From positions 11,563,001 through 11,627,000 of the forward strand of contig WPIO01000005.1 in assembly GCA_009760855.2 (NCBI GenBank): a stretch of DNA of 64,000 nt, given 5' to 3'. Both the position numbers and the translations under genes were made by a program. Origin of the DNA: Cristatella mucedo (lineage: Eukaryota; Bryozoa; Phylactolaemata; Cristatellidae). Positions 55,311 through 64,000 of this stretch are shown in pieces (position 1 is the first letter of the stretch; the number at the start of each line of letters is the position of its first letter). The notes below the pieces were generated by a model. That model was not told the origin of the DNA and did not search any database. It saw only the letters and a program-made list of their open reading frames with translations.

Positions 55311-55599
55311 TGCTGCTCAATAGAAAGTTCATCTAAAGTAGACACGAGTTGCTAACGTGCCTGTCTGCCACTTGGTACTGCCTTGGTCTACGCAGAGCGA
55401 CTGCCTTTTTCAAGGCAATTGTCTTCATTAATATACTGCAGCTTCTGCTACAACTTGACGCCAGTAACTTATTGGGCTCATGGTGGTCAGTTGTTTGTTT
55501 TGTTCTAGCCAGAACTTCTGGTTTTGGCTCTGGAGGCTGCTTTGATGAATGCTAGCAAAGGGTTATCAAAGCTGATTTTCATCAGTAATGAAGACTTTT
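55311..55599. other. Unassigned DNA
   Basis: Nothing recognised between the Mutator-like remnant and LINE-A. Confidence 0.4.
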
Positions 55600-57150
55600 A
55601 TAATAATAATAATGCACTTGGTTAAGTGCCCTCAGAGAACTCGATCTCTTTCTGGGCGCTTTACATTTGCTGCAAAGAAAACACGGTCGAATGACGAGTG
55701 GTGTCATGCTTGATAAACAACATGAATAACATGGTTAGGGGTGACAAGCACAAGGTCAGCATGCAAGTGTGGTTAGTGGCAGCATGCACAGTGTCAGCAC
55801 GCATAAGCAAATAAAGGATGAATCACAGGAACCCACTAAATGCTGTCTAAATAGGTGCGTTTTTAAGTTTTTTTTAATGTGGTCAAGTCAGGTGATGTCA
55901 TGACGGAAGTTGGAAGTGAGTTCCAGGCTTTAGGAGCATACGAACTAAATGCACGGTCTCCAAAGGAATTGAGGTTTGTATGAGGTATAGGTAAACAGTT
56001 AGATTCAGAAAAGCAGGTAGTGATGCTTGGCCTGGTGGGGGAGTAGATCTGATAGGTAGGCTGGAGTCAAAGAATGAAGTGACCTAAAAGTGAGTGACAA
56101 AACCTTGAAGTCGATCCGTTGCTTGACTGGTAGCCAGTGCAGGTCGACGAGAAGTGGTGTGATGTGGCAACTGCGATGCTCACGACAGACAAGCCTAGCG
56201 GCAGAGCTTTGCACCAGCTGTAAGCATCTGATTTCACATGCCGGTAGGCCAGCAAGAGGTTAGTTACAGAAGTCAAGACAGGGTGTAACAAATTCATGGA
56301 CCAACTTAGACGTGGTATCCTTTTTAAACAAGCCCAAATTGTAGCGATGTTATGTAGCTGAAACTAGGCAGACTTGATTATGGATCTGTGGTCGTCTAAA
56401 GAAAGGTCACTTTGGAACATGACACCTAGATTTCGTGCAGATTCAACAGGAAATATGCTGGCAGAGCCAATTTTGAGCGTTAGCCTTTCCAATTTCTGAA
56501 TCACATTTTGTTACCCATAACTAGTAAGTTAGTTTTATGCTCATTTCATTTAGGAAAATTCGATGCCATCCATGTGCTGATGTCATCAATACATGTAGAA
56601 AGGGAGTTGAGAGAATGCGAGGTGCTCGAAGGCTGGGAGGGATCAAAGCAAAGATACAATTGAGTTGTCATCCCCATAAAAGTGAAAGCCTAGATTGTGC
56701 CTGGCAATCACATCGGCAAGAGGGAGAGTATAAACCGTGAAAAGAACCGGACCTAGCACGAAGCCCTCAGGTACCCCATATTTCGGAGGTACTTCTGATG
56801 ATCTTTGTCCGTTCACATCAATACTCTGGAGTCTCCCATTGAGATAGGATCTGAACTATTGCAGACCCGTGTCAGTGATGCCCAGGCGAGATGAAGGGCG
56901 CTCAAGAAGAACTTGGTGATCGATAGTAGCAAAAGCTGCCGAAAGATCGAGCAAAACAAGCAGAGATACTCTACCCGTTACTGCATTCCTAAGTAGGTCG
57001 TTGTACACTTGAAGCAATGCTGACTCTGTGGATTGATTATCTCTAAAGCCAGACTGGAACTTACTAGCAAGGTTTGAAGTTTCAATGTATGAGTTCAGTT
57101 GGTCTGCCACGACTCGTTCCAGTATCTTTGCTAGGAATGGTAACATTTAG
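55600..57150 (-). mobile_element. LINE-A, longest copy (RT core to 3' tail)
   Basis: Minus strand, about 1.55 kb. From the 5' side it has [56 protein letters not shown] (57150-56880), then a YGDD motif (56664-56678 complement) at the catalytic position usually [16 protein letters not shown]-type, [19 protein letters not shown] and YLSDLLPHQAKH blocks follow, then 3' UTR, stem-loop and ATT tail (55600-55660). It is 5'-truncated before the endonuclease, with several frame breaks. Confidence 0.88.
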
Positions 57151-57857
57151 TACTCTGAGCTACTCCAGAAGCGCCATATGACAGTATCTGCAAATTCTAT
57201 AACTTAATGCACGACGGACATCAAAGTAAGTACACGAAGCTACTTCGTAGAACAAGCTGGCAACTTTACCTGTTTTTTGACCAGTCAGTGTACTCCACGT
57301 CAATTCTTACAGCTTGGCCAAAACACCACCGATCGACTTTAAATTTTGAATGTAGGTTGGGCTCACCTGCCTCCGAAACGTGACATGCTCCTATTCGCAT
57401 CATCCAACAGTAGGTATGGCAGGCCGTCACAGACGTCCTTGACCTTGAGCTTGGTGACACTTTCATGAAGTCAACATATTGAATTAATTCTTTTTTGTGG
57501 AAGGTCACGTTTCGGAGCCAAGTGTCCTGCATCTTTTGAGAAGCTTGGCATAACTTTAAGATTAACGGTGTTGAATCTGTTGGTGTTTTAAGATAGCCAT
57601 GTTTTGGCTAATGTCAGCTGAAAAGCGCGACCTTGACTTTTACAGGTCATCAGAAAGTCAACACGTCACTACGGTTGCATCAAAAGATAGCATATGCTAC
57701 CTTTGTTGTTTGCGCCAATTTCCATGCCGATCGTTCATTATTATTTGAGAAATACCAATAAATGTAATATAAGGGAGATCAAGCCTACAGGGGTTGGGGG
57801 CAAAACTCCGAAACCCTAGGCCTCCCCAACAATTCCCTCGCGGGGGAAGTGCAGCCT

Positions 57858-57858
<1 letters not shown>
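57151..57858. other. Unassigned DNA
   Basis: No motif recognised. The minus-strand open frame at 57266-57532 has no family resemblance that I can see. Confidence 0.4.

Positions 57859-57938
<80 letters not shown>
57859..57938 (+). repeat. (CT)n microsatellite
   Basis: About 80 bases of uninterrupted CT. Confidence 0.98.
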
Positions 57939-57942
<4 letters not shown>

Positions 57943-60900
57943 GCCCGAGTCCCTGATGGGCAAGCACTCTTAGTGTGCTTCCTGAGACGGGCTGCTATCA
58001 TTGGTTTTTACAGATATAGCTGCAGTTCTCGCTTGGCTCGTGCTAAGAAAATTGGTCCCACCTAAAGATAAAGCGCCCATTTGCAAAGCAACAAGGGGTA
58101 TAACTCATAGATCAACTGTCGGTGTACCGTCTTTTTTCATATAACGAACCCTGCACAAAATTAGGTAATAAGCTTTGCCTTAGCACTGCAGTAATCTTGG
58201 CCGATGAACGGGAGGGGGGTCTTGGGCAACAACAGAAGCCAAGCGATTGTCTTGCAATACGCCATACGGCCAGTCACTAACTAGCCAGCAGCACCTTCAC
58301 TGCTGCTGATGCATCTGCCTGGAACAACACCGATGGAGCTGAGGGAACAGTAATCTCCATGACGAGTAAAGCAGAAGTGTAAATCTGAGGGCGGATGCGG
58401 CTCCTCACCCTTGGATACGCTACTGCAGCCTGGAAACAAGCCAGCTAAGCCTTTTGTAACAGGGTTTAGGTTGGACGCCCGCCCAAGTAAGCCTGCTAAG
58501 GTTTAATCGAAGCATACACGACCTCCAACGACGGCCTGGCGGCTACAGTTTATTCGGTGATGTTAGTGGCCTGTTATTCGGCGGTCTTGGCGCACACTTC
58601 TCCGCCATATAAACGTTGCGTGAGCTAGACACACTGAGTCTGTCGCCTCTTCGAGCGGCTCAAACATTATTAACAGTGTAAAAGTGGCTCAAATTCCGGA
58701 AGTAGCATATATCAGCTTCCGAAAAGTTTTCGTCTGTACAGTGAATCCTAATGATTTCAGAGTACTAATGAGTTTACCAAAAGCACGATGTCATGCGAAT
58801 TTATTATTCATAATTATGCGAGCAGAACCACGTTTGGCCACCGACGACCCCCACAACAAACGATAACAGCTCAATAATTGGGCGGCATCTTTATTTTAAT
58901 TCGATAGCAAGTTAGCACGTGTTGTGACGTAGTGAACAATACCGATCATAAGATACTAAGTTCAAGATGAACTGCTTACAAGCCGCCATACAGCTTGAGT
59001 GACCCGTTGCCATGCCAGACCAAACTTTTTGATTTCACTCAGAACTGCATAATTGTGCACACATGCGATAATTATTTTTATGTATTACAGCATCCTCGAG
59101 TTGATGCAAAAGTTAAAATACGCTCTTTTCGTGAACTGGAACCGCTTGTATCGACGAAGATTCCCGTCGGATCTTCGCCTTGTGCGTGGCTTCGTTTTCC
59201 GGGCTTGCAGATAGCGCTTGTCGCGGCTTGAATTGAACCTTGTATTTCTTTGCATCGTATTAGTTAGTGGTGAACAATACAAAGTGAAACTTCTAGCGTC
59301 ACACCACGGCTGGCCTCTGGAGGTATTTGGCACACCCTGTCTTCTCACCGCATGGTTATCCTAAATCAGGCATAGCTGCTCCTTGGCCATGGAAAACTCG
59401 TCAGAGCTGGCAGGCGAATCTCAGTATTTTGGTCTGCGTCTTCCCCTTTATATAATTGAAGGCCAGTCATAGCCAACCGCCCCTGAAAAGCCCCCTTCCC
59501 ACACCAGAAAACCAGCTGCGGCACGGTGGCATACTTCGGCATACAGCCCCACTGATGTTCCGACTGCCATGCCAGAAAGAGGCCCTTCCGCAGTAACCCG
59601 AGAGCTAAGACGTGACCGCCACTCAAATTTTCTTGCTGCTTTGCCTCTAAGTCGTACTGAGAAATGCCAAAACACTGATTCATCGCAATGTTGTTTCCTA
59701 CTAAGTGGCACAGTTGGACGCTAAAACAACCGGAGAGAACTTTCAGCACAGATTTGCAAACTTGGCAAGCCCAATAGGTTTTTATCTGATCCCACTTATG
59801 GGTCCATCCCGAGCAGCAAAGGGAATATTGTTAGCCACCAAGCAGTCCACAGGCAGCCGCAGTCCTCAAGCAGCCACCATCGCTACGCAAGTGGGACAGC
59901 AGACAGTGCTCTCCTCACTAGTCATAGTCATAGCGGGCTGTTGGGCAGCCCTTCTGTCGCATAGCTGTATGCAGGTGCCCGAAACGATCGTCCAGTATAT
60001 ACAGCCAGTATCCAATAATGACTTAGAGCTTACTGCTGCATAATGACTTACTGCTTGTACGTACGCCTATCATAGCTAGTTGCACAGTTGGGTGCAGTAG
60101 AATACTAGCGGAGAAGTTTGCATGCTCCTCTATTTGTTTTTTCGGGGGAAATGACTCCTTACCAGAGCAGCACCTGCTAAATGAGAACTTTCATCAAAGA
60201 CGAAACAGGCTCTGATTTTCAGGCACGCGAAACGTTTTGGTTAACGATTTACTCCACCGCCTCGAAACCACCAGCCTTCTCAGCAGCCAAAAATCCTTCA
60301 CAAGCAGCAGCAATAGCCGCTCGATGAGAACCAGTGGTAAGAAGCTATTCCGGTTCTGTCTCTTCATTATCTCAGTCATTTGGTCCAACTTCCCAACCCA
60401 TTAACTAAAGTCGATCGTATTGAGATATGACGTAATTATAAAGCACATTTATACCGCTCACTTCGACGACACAGAAATAACTTGCTAGGAAATGCTTTTG
60501 CCCAACGACAACGTCAAACGCACGCGAAACTGCACCAGCAAGCTAGCCAACTTTTCACACCTGCTAAGAACATTAAGCTAATGGAACGCTCTAGAATAAG
60601 CTAAAAAGCAACAGTACACCTCAACTTTTCCCGCGAAGCACCTAGGCGGTGACATCTCCGAAAAGTCCTGGCCTATACTCCATCAAAACAACAGGTGGTA
60701 GCCACCTAGGTTAAACAATTTATTGGCACCTTACCGATTATAGTCAGCCCCTGAGTCAATTTCACGCACGGTTTGGTCACGGAAAATAACAAGTCAAGTG
60801 CATCATCAAGATTCATGTTGAGTACTATTAGGAGCTAAACGCAGGTAATATGAATTATTAATGCAGAATGTGTATTAAATAGGCATGTTTTAAGAGTGGC

Positions 60901-61239
60901 CCGCCGGATTAATTACTATCCAGCTTGAGCTATTCTTTGCGGTACAAAAACAGCAAGGGTGAGCTGGGTGGCTTGAAAAAATGCAAGAAATACAGGTAAA
61001 GCATAATTTACCCCTCTATTATTCTATTTTTATTTATATTATTTATTATTTTATTATTTATTTATTATTTATATATTATTTATACTATTCTATCTATTAT
61101 TATTATTTCGTCCATGGTTTTTGCCGGAGAATACTTGAATTTTTGCGGAGGCATTGTCATTTAGGAATGCATTTGAATGGCACTAGAAAAATAGCTGAAG
61201 GCTTACTCTTAGCTGTGCCTGTGCTTTGTTCCTTCTACT
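57939..61239. other. Unassigned DNA, 3.3 kb
   Basis: No host exon or transposon recognised. Open frames at 59705-60043 (+) and 59366-59749 (-) lack known motifs. 61015-61108 is an AT-rich TATT/TTAT low-complexity run. Confidence 0.4.
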
Positions 61240-62465
61240 CCTTCCGTCTGGACGAACTCACTCATCTCCTTTTCTGCGTGTATTGCTGACAGTAGCACTT
61301 GAATGGCAACAAGGTTTCTCAAACTGAATGGTAATATAACGAATCAATTATTTACGGGAAAACCAACTGATATTCAGAAATTTCAAAACGCAGTACTCAA
61401 AATGAGCTCGGACAGAATATCTCTTGTAGCATCTGCTTCCACAATTCTTGCGAAACGAAAACTACTTTCCTGCTACCGACTATGGCACATCTTTTTCAGC
61501 GGTCCTGAGCTACCACTTCCATGCTACTCACTACCTCAACTGCCCTCCTGACTCTGCTATGCTTTCACTTTCACTTTGTTGCGTGAGACGAAGTCTGTTG
61601 GCTACCGAATTCGTACCGAAAGCCGCTTAGGCTTCGAGTTCGCTATATAAAACTCTCCTGCGTAATACCCACTTAGTGTTTATGGCTTTGTAGAGTTACA
61701 GACGGAGACACATTACATCTGCACGAAATCTAGGTGTTCTGCTTCAAAGTGACCTTTCTCTAGACGACCACACCAGCTGCACACTCAAGTCTTGATTACT
61801 TTGAGCTATGTAAAGTTGCAAAAATTCGAACCTGCTTAGACAGGGATACCTGATGCAAGATGATTCGTGCATTTTTAACATCCTCGTCTTGACTTCTGTA
61901 CCTCATTACTCACCGGTATTCCTGCCTCTACAATTAGGCACTTTTGGTTGGTCCAAAACTCAGCAGCTAGACTTGTTTGCAGTTGTCACATAAAGCCACT
62001 TCTCACAGAACTGCCCGGGCATCCATCCAGCAGCATATCGACTTCGAGGTTGTGTCACTCACTTTTAGGTCTTTTTATTCTCTTGTACGAGGCTATCAAA
62101 ACTAAGCCCCCAATTAGGCTAGGCATTGTACTACCCACTCTTGTGACTCAAATCTGTGCCTCAAACTAGCCTCAAATCCTCTAGAGACCGAGCCTTTAGT
62201 TCGTATGCTCCCAAAGCCTGGAACTAACTTCCAACTGACTTCGGACTTCCCCTGGCTTGACATTAAAAAAAAGCGAAGAATGCACATGCTACTCCCAGTA
62301 TTTGCTGGGTCCATGTGAATAGTCCTTTGTGTCCGTACGCATGCTGAATCTCTGCATTACAGTACCAACATATCAACAGTCTTCCCTTGCAGGTAATGTG
62401 AAGTGCCTTGAAAAAGGCTGCTGTCTCTGGGGGTGCTATAAAAATGTCTTACTATTGTTATTATC
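61240..62465 (+). mobile_element. LINE-A 3' portion carrying a LINE-B insertion
   Basis: + strand. TRFLKLN...LFTGKPTDIQKFQ and RISLVASA (61300-61436), then LINE-B, then [14 protein letters not shown] (61717-61765), a decayed central part, [11 protein letters not shown] (62190-62225), and a diverged tail 'gccttgaaaaaggctgctg' with ATT. Several frame breaks. Confidence 0.82.
61437..61715 (+). mobile_element. LINE-B 3' end inserted in LINE-A
   Basis: 279 bases of LINE-B 3' end ('cttgcgaaacgaaaactac' to 'gacggagacacattac'). The flanking direct repeat CATCTGC lies at 61430-61436 and 61716-61722. Removal restores the LINE-A frame ...SARNLG. Confidence 0.92.
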
Positions 62466-62629
62466 TTACAAAGGGAATTCGTAAAGGTATCAAAGGCACG
62501 GAAAGGAAATAAGGTGGGTGAAAAATGAAAACGTGGTTCAGTCCGTGTGCTAGAAGGATGGTGTGGCTGAGATGTCTGGCTCAGCCAAGCACGACTAATA
62601 ACCCAAGGTATTCGAATAGATCACATGCC

Positions 62630-63390
62630 CCTCCCAGCTAGCCATCACGTCCGATCCCTATCCAAGATTAGGAGCTGCCTTCCACAGTGGCTTGCAAAAA
62701 ATTAACTAGCTCCTTAGTTCTGTCTCGGCTTGATTACTGTAATTCCCTTTTGGCTAGGCTACCAAAGATAGCAAATAGGTCACTGCAGGTGGCTATGAAT
62801 ATCGCTGCAAGCCTAGTTTTCAGGTCCTTGAGGTTTGACCGCGTGTCTCCTTTGCTAAAAGAGCTAGGATGGTTGCCGGTGGAGCAACGGATACAGAGCA
62901 AAGTTCTTACGCTGACCCACAAGGCCAGCCACGGCTTGGCTCCTCCATACCTAGCTGAACTACTGCACCAGTTTCAGCCTGTTCGCGCCCTCAGGTCCTG
63001 TGTGGACAATAAATTAGCTGTCCCATTCCTCCGCTTAAAGACAGTTGGCGACAGAAGCTTTAGCTCTGCAGGTCCTGGACTGTGGAACTCACTTCCACAG
63101 TTCTTAGGCAAGGACAACTAATCTCCTGCTGCCGACTATGGCTCATCTTTTTCAGCGGTCCTGAGCTGCTACTTCCATGCTACTCACTACCTCAACTGCT
63201 CTTCTGACTCTGCTATGCTTTCCACTTTCACTTTGTTGTGTGAGATGAAGTCAGTTGGCTACCGAATGCGTACCAAAAGCCGCTTAGGCTGTGAGTGCGC
63301 TATACTAAACTCTCCTGCATGACACTCACATGGTCTTTATGACTTTGTGGAGTTACAGACGGAGGTACATAACATATTACGTAGTCAGGT
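62630..63390 (+). mobile_element. LINE-B, about 0.76 kb 3' portion
   Basis: + strand with a continuous 144-codon stretch (62687-63121) of the C-terminal domain: [65 protein letters not shown]. The 3' UTR and the 'gagttacagacggaggtac' end with a short tail follow. The best preserved LINE-B here. Confidence 0.88.
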
Positions 63391-63838
63391 CGGACATAAG
63401 ACAATCGGCCGGAGAGGTGTCAAGGGACCCCGTGCTAACGGAATGGGAGGCAAAGTTATGCCTGGCAATTTAGGCACTCCGTCACCGCTTTGTCTTGCCC
63501 ATTCGGAGCCTAGCGGTGGTGTATGCGGTGGGCAGAGGTAAAGCCGGTGAGAGGCTGTGGAGACTGCCCCTACAGGCCATTCGCGGGACCACGTCGGGGC
63601 GCTTGCACAGGGAGGTTGGATGAGCGGAGGAGAACTAGAGTTCCTAGCTTTTGATCTTCTGCAATTCGCTGGCCTTCAGGCCCCGGCCTGGTTGGGAAGG
63701 CTGTGGTCTAATGTAAATGCAGAAACTGCAGTTAGTTCGCGTGAGTTCAGCCGACTCTAGACATGTGAGATGTAGATCGAACAGTCCAGCCACTAAAAGA
63801 GCATCAAATACTGAGACATAGAGAGACAGACAGACAGA
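63391..63838. other. Unassigned DNA
   Basis: GC-rich, no recognised motif. Confidence 0.35.
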
Positions 63839-63839
63839 C

Positions 63840-63840
63840 T

Positions 63841-63895
<55 letters not shown>
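63840..63895 (+). repeat. (GA)n microsatellite
   Basis: About 55 bases of GA with one AAAG interruption, preceded by GACA repeats from 63820. Confidence 0.97.
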
Positions 63896-63901
<6 letters not shown>

Positions 63902-64000
63902 TAGGGGTGGAGAGGAAGGGGGTGATGATAAGTAGACTGCTCGACTTGCGGTCGCGTGTAACACGCTACTAACAAGAAACAGGACCGCCGAGTAAACTGT

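Noticed and set aside
59366-60043. Open frames of 112 and 127 codons on opposite strands
   Set aside because: They overlap each other, lack recognisable motifs, and have no splice or promoter support.

Overview
This is eukaryotic (metazoan) DNA: multi-exon genes with GT/AG introns of 0.5 to 9 kb, poly(A) signals, long CT microsatellites, and many decayed non-LTR retrotransposons and tRNA-derived SINEs. I cannot name the species. The repeats and the gene structure suggest a non-vertebrate animal with a repeat-rich genome of moderate size.

The main gene, on the + strand, is a Crumbs (crb/CRB) homologue, seen as 13 coding exons from 16733 to the stop codon at 50266. Spliced by eye they give 597 in-frame codons including the stop: 12 EGF-like repeats, one transmembrane helix split by an intron, and a 37-residue cytoplasmic tail with the Crumbs FERM-binding region (GAYSPS) and the terminal PDZ ligand ERLI. 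A poly(A) signal follows at 51177. Seven consecutive calcium-binding EGF exons alternate between two types (B-A-B-A-B-A-B), which points to tandem duplication of a two-exon unit. The 5' end of the gene, including any signal peptide and laminin G domains, was not found. Upstream, at 3740-4152, lies the last exon of another EGF-rich transcript on the same strand. It ends in a hydrophobic tail of GPI-signal type and has its own poly(A) signal at 4353.

Most of the rest is layered mobile elements. LINE-A is an L2/CR1-like LINE with an (ATT)n tail. LINE-B is a related L2-like LINE with an (ATTAC)n tail. SINE-1 is tRNA-derived and shares its 3' tail with LINE-A. SINE-2 is tRNA-derived with a TTTA tail. 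A decayed R2/NeSL-like LINE (zinc finger, reverse transcriptase, restriction-like endonuclease) sits in the largest Crumbs intron and carries at least three later insertions. There is also a miniature LTR element at 14949-16047, a degraded 145-185 bp tandem array at 6.5-8.2 kb split by a SINE-2, and a broken Mutator-like transposase at 53.2-55.3 kb.

Layout: 1-3.7 kb LINE remnants and unassigned DNA; 3.7-4.4 kb end of the first EGF gene; 4.4-16.7 kb intergenic or intronic, with the tandem array and LTR pieces; 16.7-51.2 kb Crumbs; 51.2-64 kb no recognised host gene, with SINE-1, the Mutator-like remnant, the longest LINE-A copy and nested LINEs. All repeat boundaries and exon joins were read by eye and are approximate unless a target-site duplication or splice site is stated.
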